DNA of 64,000 nt from Bacillus thuringiensis (GCF_014932895.1 NZ_JACYOF010000018.1:1-64000), one strand, 5' to 3'; numbered from the stretch's first letter, positions 39,815 to 47,758 are shown. The notes: a model not told the origin generated them from the sequence alone. Numbers and translations are program-made.

Positions 39815-42328
39815 TTATCCATTATTAGCAGGAGCCTCTCCTGCATTTCCGCCATTATTTGGTGGTGTAGTCGCTGGTGGAGTTGTATTCCCTTGACCTC
39901 CTCCATTATCCGGCGGAGTTGTATTTCCTTGACCTCCCCCGTTATTCGGCGGAGTTGTGTTCCCTTGACCTCCTCCATTATCCGGCGGAGTTGTATTTCC
40001 TTGACCTCCCCCGTTATTCGGCGGAGTTGTGTTTCCTTGGCCTCCTCCGTTATTCGGCGGAGTTGTGTTTCCTTGACCATTTCCGTTGTTTTGTTCATTC
40101 TGTTTCTTTTGTTCATCTAGTTTCTTTTGTTCATCTAGTTTCTTTTGTTCATCTAGTTTCTTCTGTTCATCTAGTTTCTTCTGTTCATCTAGTTTCTTCT
40201 GTTCATCTAGTTTCTTTTGTTCATCTAGTTTCTTTTGTTCATCTTGCTTTTTCTCTTCTTCAGTTTTTGGCTGTTGGTCTTGTTTTGGTTGTTCCGTTGT
40301 ATCCGGTACGCTCGTATTTGGAGACGAATCACGTTTTTCACCTTTTATACGTAACTCACTACCTTCTTGAATAACACTACTTGGCATTTTAAATCGTGAT
40401 TTGTCAGTAGCCATCTCGTTCATCATTTCTTTAAAGATCAACTGTGCAATTTTCGTATTTTTACTACTAATATAGTCGTCTTTACCATCTTTCATATATC
40501 CAGTCCATACTGCCATCGTGTACTGCGGCGTATATCCTGAAAACCAGCTATCACGAGTCGCACTTTCTGGTAAGTTATACTGCGCTATTTTATCCGAAGA
40601 ATAGTTCGTTGTTCCTGTTTTACCAGCTACATCTAAAGAACTTATATTAGCAGCTGTACCAGTACCAGATGTCACAACGGAGCGAAGCATATCTGTAATC
40701 ATATAAGCTGTATAATCTTCCATCACTCGTTTTGGCTTTTGCTCAAAACTTTTTGACTTACCATCTGGATAAACTACTTTTTTAACAAAATGTGGCTTCG
40801 TATATTTGCCGTCATTACCAAATGCAGCATACGCACCTGCCATTTCAGTTGGTGATACTTCATTTGTACCAATCGCTGTTGATTCTGTCGGTGGTACATT
40901 AAATGTAATACCTAACTTTTCAGAGAAAGCTTTTGATTTATTAATTCCTACTTCTTTTGCAGTTTTGATTGCTGGAACATTACGTGATAATTTTAATGCG
41001 TCACGCATTGTAATTTGCCCTAAATAATTTCTATCTGAGTTTCTAACTTCTTGACCACCAGAATACTTAAATGGCGAGTCATCGACTTGATGATAAGTAG
41101 ACCATTTTAAATATTCAATTGCAGGAGCGTAATCAAAGATTGGTTTCATTGTTGAACCTGCTGAGCGATCTAATTCAGTTGCCATATTATGACCTTTAAA
41201 TACAGCTTTATTTTCACCGCGGCCACTACCTATAGCACGAACTTCCCCTGTTTTCGTATCCATAAATGTGAAAGCAGCCTGGAATTTATCGTTTGGATAA
41301 TCAATAATATTTGTATTTATAATATTATCAGCCAATTCCTGTGCTTTTCGATCTAATGTTGTATAAATCTCTAAACCGTCGGAACCAATATTAACATCTG
41401 GCATTTCTTTTTCTACTTCTTTCACAACCGCATCCATAAATGCAGGATATGGCATTGCTTGTTGTTCAGTTGCCGGTTGAAGCCCCTCTGTTACCGGAAC
41501 TTTTGATGCTTCTTCCATCTCTTTCTTTGTAATATAACCATGTCGATTCATTAACCCTAGTACAACATCTCTTCTTTCTGTCGCCTTTTGAACATTTTGC
41601 GGTTTCGTTGGATCGTAATTATTTGGTGCTTTCGGTAAACCTGCAAGCATCGCAACCTCTGGTAATGTTAAATCTTTTAATTCTTTATTATAGTAGTTTT
41701 TTGCTGCTGCTGCGATTCCGTATGAACGGTTTCCTAAATTAATTTTGTTTAAGTACATCTCTAATATTTCATGTTTTGAATACTGCTGTTCTAGCTTATA
41801 AGCTAAATACACTTCTTGCGCCTTACGCTTTGGTGTTTTATCCATTGATAAGAAGTAGTTTTTAATAACTTGCTGCGTTATTGTACTTCCACCTTGTGAA
41901 CCGTAATCTCCTTTAAGACTAACTAAAACTGCACGAGTAGTACCTTTAAAATCCACACCACTATGCTCATAAAAACGTGCATCTTCCGTAGCTAAAAAGG
42001 CATTTTCTACTAATTTCGGAATTTGATCATACGTAACATTCGTTCGCTTTTCTTGTCCGTATTCATATATCAAATCCCCATTTTTATCATAAATTTTTGA
42101 GGATAACGGATTAACAAGCTTTGCTTTTTCAAGTTTCGGTGCGTCCTTAATCATTACAAAAAAGGTAGCAACCCCCGCCACTAAACCTACAATACCAAGT
42201 AATAAACAACTAATTAAAAACTTACGAAAAAATGATGTTTTACCTTTTGGTTTTTGTTTTTTAGAAGCTGGCTGATTTTTCTTTTTAACTTGTCGTCGCT
42301 CCTCTCGAGAACGATAATTTTCTGACAT
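39815..42328 (-). CDS. Class A penicillin-binding protein (PBP1A type)
   Basis: Bifunctional cell-wall enzyme, 837 residues: glycosyltransferase and transpeptidase outside the membrane. A basic cytoplasmic start and one membrane anchor (about 34-57) are followed by the GT51 domain with LATEDARFYEHSGVDFKG (catalytic Glu115) and GGSTITQQVIKNYFL. The transpeptidase domain has SAGSTMKP (active Ser392), SRN and AGKTGTTN. The tail after about residue 675 is low complexity: nine KK(L/Q)(D/N)EQ hexamers, then six 12-residue units like NNGGGQGNTTPP. The tail probably lies in the wall and is the only unusual part. Monocistronic. Confidence 0.95.
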   Translation of the reverse strand: MSENYRSREERRQVKKKNQPASKKQKPKGKTSFFRKFLISCLLLGIVGLVAGVATFFVMIKDAPKLEKAKLVNPLSSKIYDKNGDLIYEYGQEKRTNVTYDQIPKLVENAFLATEDARFYEHSGVDFKGTTRAVLVSLKGDYGSQGGSTITQQVIKNYFLSMDKTPKRKAQEVYLAYKLEQQYSKHEILEMYLNKINLGNRSYGIAAAAKNYYNKELKDLTLPEVAMLAGLPKAPNNYDPTKPQNVQKATERRDVVLGLMNRHGYITKKEMEEASKVPVTEGLQPATEQQAMPYPAFMDAVVKEVEKEMPDVNIGSDGLEIYTTLDRKAQELADNIINTNIIDYPNDKFQAAFTFMDTKTGEVRAIGSGRGENKAVFKGHNMATELDRSAGSTMKPIFDYAPAIEYLKWSTYHQVDDSPFKYSGGQEVRNSDRNYLGQITMRDALKLSRNVPAIKTAKEVGINKSKAFSEKLGITFNVPPTESTAIGTNEVSPTEMAGAYAAFGNDGKYTKPHFVKKVVYPDGKSKSFEQKPKRVMEDYTAYMITDMLRSVVTSGTGTAANISSLDVAGKTGTTNYSSDKIAQYNLPESATRDSWFSGYTPQYTMAVWTGYMKDGKDDYISSKNTKIAQLIFKEMMNEMATDKSRFKMPSSVIQEGSELRIKGEKRDSSPNTSVPDTTEQPKQDQQPKTEEEKKQDEQKKLDEQKKLDEQKKLDEQKKLDEQKKLDEQKKLDEQKKLDEQKKQNEQNNGNGQGNTTPPNNGGGQGNTTPPNNGGGQGNTTPPDNGGGQGNTTPPNNGGGQGNTTPPDNGGGQGNTTPPATTPPNNGGNAGEAPANNG
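39875..40090 (-). repeat. 36-bp coding tandem repeat, six copies
   Basis: Six in-frame 36-bp units encoding (N/D)NG(G/N)GQGNTTPP in the PBP tail. Units differ by a few bases. Being a multiple of three, copy-number changes keep the frame; it is a likely variable-number locus. Confidence 0.9.
40091..40252 (-). repeat. 18-bp coding tandem repeat, nine copies
   Basis: Nine in-frame 18-bp units: KKQDEQ once, KKLDEQ seven times and KKQNEQ once. Highly charged, likely helical. It adjoins the 36-bp repeat. Confidence 0.92.
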
Positions 42329-42795
42329 GTTACTTTCTCCTGCCTTTCAATTCTCCCGTTGATTTACTAAAAACATTGAGGCCCCTTTCCAAATATCTTT
42401 ACATTTAGAAAGAGTGTTCATCGGAAGCATTCAATATTTTCCTAATTCACAGATTATAAACTTTAGAATGCCTCTTGAACAAATTATTTTTTATCTCTAT
42501 TCCTTCTAATAAAGCAGCCCCATTACGCATAGAATGGAAGAGATAAAATTTTAATACCTCGTATAAATAATATACCTTTTTTTCAAATGGTCAATATTTT
42601 CTTATTAATTAAATCAAAGGTGAGATAAAAATAGCATATCGATATGAACTTCGTGTGAACTTCCTCATAAATAGGTATAACAAAGATTTAATATATTGGC
42701 TATCCGCATAACTGCTGTTTTACATATTAATATCTCAACAACTTAATCATCATTTCTACAGGAATTTATTAATAAAATTAAGGAGTTGTATGCTA
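42329..42795. other. Divergent gap between the PBP and KTSC genes
   Basis: Must hold promoters for both genes but I see no clear repeat, RNA or operator. AT-rich throughout. Confidence 0.3.
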
Positions 42796-43002
42796 ATGAA
42801 ATTATCTCCTGTGATATCCAAAAATTTGATTGCTGTTGGTTATAATCCCTTTTCTATGATTTTACGCATCCAATTAAAGAATGGTATGTATGATTTCTTT
42901 GATGTACCTGAAAGCATTTACACTGGCTTATTACATGCACAATCTAAAAGTTACTACCATAAAACTTACATTAAAAATTCTTTCCGCTACACTAAAATTT
43001 AA
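42796..43002 (+). CDS. KTSC-domain protein
   Basis: 68-residue protein. NLIAVGYNPFSMILRIQLKNGMYDFFDVPESIYTGLLHAQSKSYYHKTYIKNSF matches the KTSC domain (here SKSY in place of the K-T-S-C motif), a short fold of unknown role often found with phage or lysyl-tRNA-synthetase-like proteins. Start at ATG 42796 (10 bases from AGGAG); ATG 42790 is the alternative. It has its own terminator. Confidence 0.75.
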   Translation: MKLSPVISKNLIAVGYNPFSMILRIQLKNGMYDFFDVPESIYTGLLHAQSKSYYHKTYIKNSFRYTKI

Positions 43003-43018
43003 ACTTAGACCCTAAATA

Positions 43019-43049
43019 AAAAGAAAGGAGGTTAATCCTCCTTTCTTTT
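43019..43049. terminator. Terminator after the KTSC gene
   Basis: AAAAGAAAGGAGG/CCTCCTTTCTTTT stem with a TTAAT loop. It can serve the convergent Pmp3-like gene. Confidence 0.85.
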
Positions 43050-43070
43050 AAAAATATTTTCACAAACGAA

Positions 43071-43283
43071 TTACCTTCGATTTCTCTTATTAATTTCATC
43101 ATATGCTTGAATTTGTTTTTTCAATCGCCGATCAGCCTTTTTATCATGTACGACTAAAATCGCGTGTATGGCACCTGGAACCCAAAAGATTAAAGTTAAT
43201 ATGAAATTAATTATTGCCTGAAATGGCTTTCCGCAAAATAATACAGCTACAGGTGGAAGAAGAATTGCTAATAAGTACATCAT
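43071..43283 (-). CDS. YqaE/Pmp3 family membrane protein (UPF0057)
   Basis: 70-residue protein with two membrane helices. LLAILLPPVAVLFCGKPFQAIINFILTLIFWVPGAIHAILVV is the family signature. The C-terminal 20 residues are a basic cytoplasmic tail. Yeast Pmp3 relatives affect membrane potential and salt tolerance; the bacterial role is unclear. Ribosome site AAGGAG before two adjacent ATGs. Confidence 0.9.
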   Translation of the reverse strand: MMYLLAILLPPVAVLFCGKPFQAIINFILTLIFWVPGAIHAILVVHDKKADRRLKKQIQAYDEINKRNRR

Positions 43284-43478
43284 CTCTTGAAAACTCCTTG
43301 TTTTGTATTTTGTATATCACTTCTTTTCATATACAAGCAAACTCTATAATTTGGAGTTACACAAATTTCAATTAAACAATTATAACATCTCTTCTATAAT
43401 ATATATTCTATCCATATGCAAAAAAACCTACTACGTGAATCTCGTCCTGCCTATTAAATTAAATTTTATATCCTCCCT

Positions 43479-44150
43479 TTAAATGAGCATTTCAACATTT
43501 TTATTGTTTTCCAATCTCTTTTCTTTCTCTATTGCAGTTAATCCAATCGCAGAAATTACCGTTCCTATTGCTTGTATCCAAATACCAATAAGTTCAATTA
43601 TCTTCTTATCAAGAATACTATCTTCATTTTCTATTTCATCCTCCAATAAATTTAAAACACCTTGATACGCTTGTAGTCCGGCTCCTAAACTTTGCATAGA
43701 ATTGCCTAGTATAATGATTCTCTGTAATGCATTTATCTCGATCAAAGCTGCTTCTACTCCTAAAAAAGCACCAATTGATTGTAAACTGCTCCCGACAATT
43801 AAAAGATAATCATTCTCTTTTAATTGTTCATTTTTATTAAAATACGTTCCTATTACATTTGATATATTCCCTAGTGCTAATAATTCAATCCCCATTTTAT
43901 CAAGTGTTTTACTTTCATTCTCCAAACATATATTTTGATTTTCTCTTTCGTCTTCATCTTCATCTTCGGTATAATTACTCGCTATAATTTGTAAAATATA
44001 CCCGAGGGCTTGTAATGAACTTCCTACAATAACAAGGTCCGATTCAATTTTCTCTTCCCCAATAAATCCTCTTGTCGTTCCAATAGCAGCTGTAAGATTC
44101 CCTCCTACTTGAAACCATGCTCCTGTCACTTTTAAACCGCTTGGATTCAT
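43479..44150 (-). CDS. Repetitive hydrophobic-glycine protein (DUF6944-like)
   Basis: 223-residue protein built of about six imperfect units of roughly 20-35 residues with the core G-x-x-(L/I)Q-(A/S)-(L/I)-G: WFQVGGNLTAAIG, SSLQALGYILQIIA, LLALGNISNVIG, SSLQSIGAFLGVEA, NSMQSLGAGLQAY, IWIQAIGTVISAIG. Acidic linkers join some units. It resembles a B. cereus-group repetitive family I recall as DUF6944; function unknown. No signal peptide. Start at ATG 44150, five bases from AGGTGA; GTG 44159 is open but has no site. It may be an amphipathic scaffold or a spore protein; both are guesses. Confidence 0.7.
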   Translation of the reverse strand: MNPSGLKVTGAWFQVGGNLTAAIGTTRGFIGEEKIESDLVIVGSSLQALGYILQIIASNYTEDEDEDERENQNICLENESKTLDKMGIELLALGNISNVIGTYFNKNEQLKENDYLLIVGSSLQSIGAFLGVEAALIEINALQRIIILGNSMQSLGAGLQAYQGVLNLLEDEIENEDSILDKKIIELIGIWIQAIGTVISAIGLTAIEKEKRLENNKNVEMLI

Positions 44151-44260
44151 TTTTATCACCTATTTAAATATTTTCTAATGCTTCTCAAACAACTTTCACC
44201 CTTAATCTCCTATTTTATTTTCCATATGTACTTTTGTGCATTGTATAATGTGCTAATAAT

Positions 44261-44289
44261 AAAAAAAGTACCTCTACGGTACTTTTTTT
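44261..44289 (-). terminator. Terminator after the SDR gene
   Basis: AAAAAAAGTACC/GGTACTTTTTTT stem, 68 bp beyond the leftward stop of the SDR gene. Confidence 0.8.
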
Positions 44290-44356
44290 AAAAGAAGATT
44301 TTCTCACTGAAAATATAATTAGTAAAAAACATTTTTATCATTCAATATATATTTTT

Positions 44357-45064
44357 TTAAAAACATGCTGGGCATGTCAATGAATCTCCATTTTCATCTA
44401 TTGTTATATTTAATATATATTGAATTGCTTTATGTGACCATATTTCAGGTGTAGGTGATTCATTTACATACTGTGGCGCACATGAATCCAGCATTGGGGT
44501 GCTAATACTTCCGCCCGGATCTAAAGCAACAACAGCCATACCATAGGGCAATTCCAGTGCCATAGATTTCGTGATACCCTCAATTGCAAATTTCGAGGCA
44601 CAGTAGGGTGCAAGCTCAGCTTCACCTTCTCGCCCCCAACTAGAACTCATATTAATAATAATTCCTTCTTTTTTAACTACCATTGCTGGGACAAATGCTC
44701 TTATTACATTTACTACACCATTCACGTTTACATTCATTACATTTTCAAACTCCCTAGCGGTAACTTTCCAAATTGGTGCATTTTGATTCACAATTGATGC
44801 ATTATTTATTAGCAAGTCGGGAGCTCTATATCTATTAAGTATATACGTTGCCCAACTACTAACTTGCTGCGAATCTGAAACATCTATTATTTGAAAATCA
44901 TGTGTATTACCGTAATGTTCTTTTAATTCTTCAATTTTATCTTTTGAGCGTCCACAGCCACATATGTTCCATCCCAATTCATGAAACCGATCAACCATCG
45001 CACGTCCTAATCCTTGCGTCACTCCTGTAATAATTACAAGTTTTCTAATGTCGTTTCGCTTCAT
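44357..45064 (-). CDS. Short-chain dehydrogenase/reductase
   Basis: NAD(P)-dependent oxidoreductase of 235 residues. VIITGVTQGLGRAM near residue 9 is the nucleotide motif, LINNASI the structural motif, NMSSSWG supplies the catalytic serine and PYCASKFAIEG the Tyr/Lys pair. The substrate is unknown. I place the start at ATG 45064 (GGGGGAC site); a 17-codon upstream extension to 45115 has no ribosome site. A 15-bp perfect palindrome lies 76 bp upstream and may be its operator. Confidence 0.88.
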   Translation of the reverse strand: MKRNDIRKLVIITGVTQGLGRAMVDRFHELGWNICGCGRSKDKIEELKEHYGNTHDFQIIDVSDSQQVSSWATYILNRYRAPDLLINNASIVNQNAPIWKVTAREFENVMNVNVNGVVNVIRAFVPAMVVKKEGIIINMSSSWGREGEAELAPYCASKFAIEGITKSMALELPYGMAVVALDPGGSISTPMLDSCAPQYVNESPTPEIWSHKAIQYILNITIDENGDSLTCPACF

Positions 45065-45139
45065 TTCTCTTGTCCCCCTTTTCCATATTTTACTCTCTTC
45101 ACTTTCATTCAGCAATTTACTAAAGTATCAACTCACTTC

Positions 45140-45154
45140 ATACTTCAGAAGTAT
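45140..45154 (-). promoter_or_regulatory. 15-bp palindrome upstream of the SDR gene
   Basis: ATACTTCAGAAGTAT is a perfect inverted repeat about a central A. Its position 76 bp before the start codon fits a repressor site such as those used by TetR- or MarR-type regulators. No such regulator is adjacent. Confidence 0.5.
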
Positions 45155-45173
45155 TTTTGATATTGCATACACA

Positions 45174-45202
45174 AACAAAAAGAGTAACCATAATGGTTAC
45201 TC
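45174..45202 (-). terminator. Terminator after the broken zinc-ribbon gene
   Basis: GAGTAACCAT/ATGGTTACTC stem followed on the minus strand by TTTTTGTTTG. It lies 5 bp past the stop of the interrupted gene at 45207. Confidence 0.8.
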
Positions 45203-45206
45203 CTGT

Positions 45207-45488
45207 TTATATATCTAAAAATTCATTGTTTATTTCATTATTACTTTTAAATTCCAGCTTCTCTTTCCCACATTTCTCACACCGATAAATATAAGCTACA
45301 CCTAATTTACTTTTTTTAAAATCCTCATTATCCTGCATCTTAATAAAGTGAAACTTTAATCAGTGGGGGGTTTTGTCCATCCCTCACTGATTATTAGTTG
45401 AACCAATCGGGCTTTTACGGGCAGTAAGACTATATTTATGTTGACAGTGCGATTCATCTAAATAATTTCCAAGCCACTTTTTCAACAT
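45207..45488 (-). pseudogene. Small zinc-ribbon gene interrupted by a bcr-type repeat
   Basis: The first part, from ATG 45488 (site AAGGTGG, 8 bases upstream), encodes MLKKWLGNYLDESHCQHKYS. The frame then enters repeat copy C and meets a stop inside it. After the repeat the sequence resumes as coding: MQDNEDFKKSKLGVAYIYRC then EKCGKEKLEFKSNNE, ending at 45207 just before a terminator. Joined, the parts would give a protein of about 65 residues with C-x2-H and C-x2-C pairs, a small zinc ribbon. So an 88-bp element appears to have split a functional small gene. Function unknown. Confidence 0.7.
45343..45430 (+). repeat. bcr-type repeat, copy C (5' half only)
   Basis: Begins ATAAAGTGAAACTTTAATCAGTGG, forms the hairpin CAGTGGGGGG...CCCTCACTG, continues through CCAATCGGGCTTTTACGGGCAGT and stops. 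The second arm of copy D is missing. It interrupts a small gene on the other strand. Confidence 0.8.
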
Positions 45489-45529
45489 AACACAGTCCAC
45501 CTTTATGAAAGAATCTTCATCTAACCTTA

Positions 45530-45865
45530 TTACATACTTTTATTTAAATGCTCAATCTCATATTGTAATTTTTTGAATTGCTCAAAGTGCATGGTGATAG
45601 ATTGACTACTTCCATAATCAACATTTTGTTTCACCAATAAAACACCAGTATCATGAAAAAGCGCTTCAAGTTCTTTCCTGATGTGCACTTTCGCAATATG
45701 GGCTGTTTTAATTGCCGATAAAATTGCAATTTCATTAAACTTTAATTTTATTTCATTTGGACAAAATGCGTCTTCAACCAATATAACTTCATTGCTATAA
45801 ATAAGCGCAACAAGATTACTTGATTTTGCATCTGTTAAATCTACTTTTTTTATAACATTATTCAT
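45530..45865 (-). CDS. Protein of unknown function, 111 residues
   Basis: Soluble, mixed alpha/beta composition (VALIYSNEVILVEDAFCPNEIKLKFNEIAIL then helices HIAKVHIRKELEALF and EQFKKLQYEIEHLNK). A strong site GGAGGCAAAATGTT precedes the ATG. Family not recognised. It lies 41 bp upstream of the broken zinc-ribbon gene in the same direction, so the two were probably one transcript. Confidence 0.65.
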   Translation of the reverse strand: MNNVIKKVDLTDAKSSNLVALIYSNEVILVEDAFCPNEIKLKFNEIAILSAIKTAHIAKVHIRKELEALFHDTGVLLVKQNVDYGSSQSITMHFEQFKKLQYEIEHLNKSM

Positions 45866-46007
45866 AACATTTTGCCTCCTTTATTTTCATATATATTAAT
45901 TATACAAATTTTTTCTTTTTAATTACTCAGCCTTACATTAATTTTAACACACTTTTATTAAAAGCTACCCTTCAAACGTTTTACTATTCCGCAATTTTTG
46001 TTACATG

Positions 46008-46036
46008 AACCATTTGGACTATAGCGCCATATAGTA
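46008..46036 (+). promoter_or_regulatory. Predicted SigK-type promoter of the GerPF-like gene
   Basis: AACC (46008-46011), 16-bp spacer, CATATAGTA (46028-46036). This fits the mother-cell SigK consensus mACm...CATAnnnTA at every defined position. Start of transcription is expected near 46043, 28 bases before the ATG. Confidence 0.65.
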
Positions 46037-46070
46037 ATCTTAACAATTTATTGTAAAGCAGGTGAAAATT

Positions 46071-46286
46071 ATGCCCTCAGTTGTAGGGAATTTAGTTGTA
46101 CAAAATAGTAACGGTTCATTTAACTTAGGTGATTTCTACAACGTTTCTCCAAAAGAAAATACGAAAGCTTATAATGGATCTGGCGCTTCAAACGTTGGTT
46201 TTGTTGTTAATACTTTTAACGGCGTTAGTGCGACTAATACGTTTGACTCTGACCTTGCAGATCAAAACCAAGTGGGTACGGCTTAA
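46071..46286 (+). CDS. GerPF/GerPA-family spore germination protein
   Basis: 71-residue protein whose sequence MPSVVGNLVVQNSNGSFNLGD then FYNVSPKENTKAYNGSGASN is that of the GerPA/GerPF family. GerP proteins lie in the spore coat region and help small germinants pass to their receptors. It stands alone, away from any gerPABCDEF operon. Start at ATG 46071; the GTG nine bases earlier belongs to the ribosome site AGGTGA. Length equals that of GerPF. A SigK-like promoter lies just upstream, fitting mother-cell expression. Confidence 0.9.
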   Translation: MPSVVGNLVVQNSNGSFNLGDFYNVSPKENTKAYNGSGASNVGFVVNTFNGVSATNTFDSDLADQNQVGTA

Positions 46287-46404
46287 TCCTATTTTTCCAT
46301 CGTTCTGTTTAGGAATTTCAAATTTGTCTATACTATAATCAGGCTGTTACACAGCTATTGTTGATTTTTGGAGTACCCTATCTTTTTCTCCCTTTCCCTG
46401 GGGC

Positions 46405-46433
46405 TAAGCAGCTAGCATAAAGCTAGCTGCTTA
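46405..46433 (+). terminator. Terminator after the GerPF-like gene
   Basis: TAAGCAGCTAGC/GCTAGCTGCTTA stem around ATAAA, 118 bp after the stop. T-run is weak (TTATTTATT). Confidence 0.7.
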
Positions 46434-46480
46434 TTTATTCTTATAATTTTTTCTTTATGATTCCGTTTATCATAAAGAAA

Positions 46481-46511
46481 AAGAAGCTAACCATTAAACT
46501 TCAGCTTCTTT
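46481..46511 (-). terminator. Terminator after the YolD-like gene
   Basis: AAGAAGCT/AGCTTCTT stem followed on the minus strand by TTTTCTTTAT; it touches the stop codon. Confidence 0.75.
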
Positions 46512-46888
46512 TACGTTATTTCAATAATATCTGTAACATTAAATACGTAAGTTTTATAAAATGCGTCTGTACACATTATAATCTGTTTTACCGGATTTAT
46601 ATTCACGACCGTCATATAGCTTGTGAGTATGTAGCCACCTTCAAAATAAGTCACCAATATTTCTTTCTCAGAAAATAGCGAGGTTAACAATTTATCAGAA
46701 ATCTTCTCTTTTGCTTCGTTTGTTAATATTGGCCTTTTCACTTTTAATTTCTCTCCAATACTCTTGCGCATACTTAACAATTGTTCCGACATTACTGTAA
46801 ATGGAACCCATTCTCTATCTACTTTCTGCACCTTTACATAATTCATTTCTTTATCTCCTTGATCATTTATCCATTCTATTTCACGCAT
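46511..46888 (-). CDS. YolD-like protein
   Basis: 125 residues. FTVMSEQLLSMRKSIGEKLKVKRPILTNEAKEKISDKL, then ILVTYFEGGYILTSYMTVVNINPVKQIIMCTDA and VTDIIEI at the end match the YolD-like family, whose members are usually paired with Y-family DNA polymerases (UvrX/YqjW) and induced by DNA damage. Here no polymerase is adjacent. Start at ATG 46888 after GAGG; the open frame extends four codons further. Two LexA-type SOS boxes lie upstream, which independently supports a DNA-damage role. Exact function in the family is unknown. Confidence 0.7.
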   Translation of the reverse strand: MREIEWINDQGDKEMNYVKVQKVDREWVPFTVMSEQLLSMRKSIGEKLKVKRPILTNEAKEKISDKLLTSLFSEKEILVTYFEGGYILTSYMTVVNINPVKQIIMCTDAFYKTYVFNVTDIIEIT

Positions 46889-46962
46889 ACTTTTCCTCAA
46901 TCATTCCTTAATAATTACTAAGCTCGTATGTATTTCTAATTTATATAATGTCTACACTAAAA

Positions 46963-46976
46963 AGAACGTTCGTTCT
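46963..46976 (-). promoter_or_regulatory. LexA/SOS box 1 of the YolD-like gene
   Basis: AGAACGTTCGTTCT matches the Bacillus LexA site (C)GAAC-N4-GTTC(G/T) in both half-sites. It lies 75 bp upstream of the start. Confidence 0.7.
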
Positions 46977-46985
46977 AATTATACA

Positions 46986-46999
46986 CGAACTTATGTTCT
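46986..46999 (-). promoter_or_regulatory. LexA/SOS box 2 of the YolD-like gene
   Basis: CGAACTTATGTTCT fits CGAAC-N4-GTTC fully. A TATAAT (minus strand) lies between the two boxes, so LexA bound at either would cover the promoter. Confidence 0.75.
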
Positions 47000-47134
47000 T
47001 TTGAGAAGAGTTATACTTATATTTTTTAACAAAATATAAGTATAATCATTGAATTTTATTTATACCTGTAGCTTATTTTTCCTTTTTCAAACAAGTATTT
47101 TCATCCCTATATAAATTAAGTACATGTAACAACT

Positions 47135-47172
47135 AAAAAAGCGACTTCAAGCAGAGTGAAGTCGCTTTTTTC
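47135..47172 (-). terminator. Terminator after the 56-residue gene
   Basis: AAAAAAGCGACTTCA/TGAAGTCGCTTTTTT stem, 15 bp past the leftward stop at 47187. Confidence 0.85.
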
Positions 47173-47186
47173 TAAAATTATCAAGT

Positions 47187-47357
47187 TTATTTTACTATCC
47201 TGACTAATGTTCTTCCCGGAATACAAATTCCATCTATATTAAAATGATTTATTTTTAATTTTAGTACTCCTACTCGTTCCTTATTTTCATCACCAACCCA
47301 ACAACTAAATAATTCAAAAATTTCCCCTCCGCCTTCTCTTTGAAAAATAACTTTCAT
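47187..47357 (-). CDS. Small protein of unknown function, 56 residues
   Basis: Open frame with a strong site (AAGGTGGGGAG, about 7 bases before ATG) and a terminator right after it. The sequence MKVIFQREGGGEIFELFSCW, then GVLKLKINHFNIDGICIPGR, looks like a compact beta-rich protein. Family not recognised. Confidence 0.7.
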   Translation of the reverse strand: MKVIFQREGGGEIFELFSCWVGDENKERVGVLKLKINHFNIDGICIPGRTLVRIVK

Positions 47358-47718
47358 ATATTCTCCCCACCTTAATTTATTTATCTAGTAAATCATGCGT
47401 ATAAACTATTCATTCTTCCCCTAAAATTTTCACAGCAAAAAGAACATTCTTTTCAATCGAATGCTCAGCTTTTTACTTCCTATCATGTCAAATATTTATT
47501 CAAAAATAATATATGTATTATTCTTCAACTTATGTTCAATATCCACTTCAAAAGAACAAATATATTTAATAAAATTACATACTTAAAGCATTATAATATT
47601 AACTTTCTTTGAAATAATTATTATTTCTTTTTAATCACATCCATAATTTTACATTGTAATTCTTAATATTTAAATGTAATATTATGTTGTCTTACTATCT
47701 ATTTATAACTCACACACT
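47358..47718. other. AT-rich gap without a visible gene
   Basis: About 360 bp, very AT-rich, no supported open frame on either strand. Confidence 0.3.
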
Positions 47719-47758
47719 AATTAGAAAAGGGAACTCTATAGGAGTTCCCTTTTCTAAT
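47719..47758. terminator. Isolated strong hairpin
   Basis: Perfect 18-bp stem AATTAGAAAAGGGAACTC/GAGTTCCCTTTTCTAATT around TATAG... It resembles a terminator but no gene ends near it on either strand; it may end a small RNA. Confidence 0.5.

Noticed and set aside
39875-40252. CRISPR-like array
   Set aside because: The repeats are contiguous without spacers and code for the PBP tail in frame.
39802-40374. Extra open frames opposite the PBP tail repeats
   Set aside because: Products of repeat periodicity, with no start signals.
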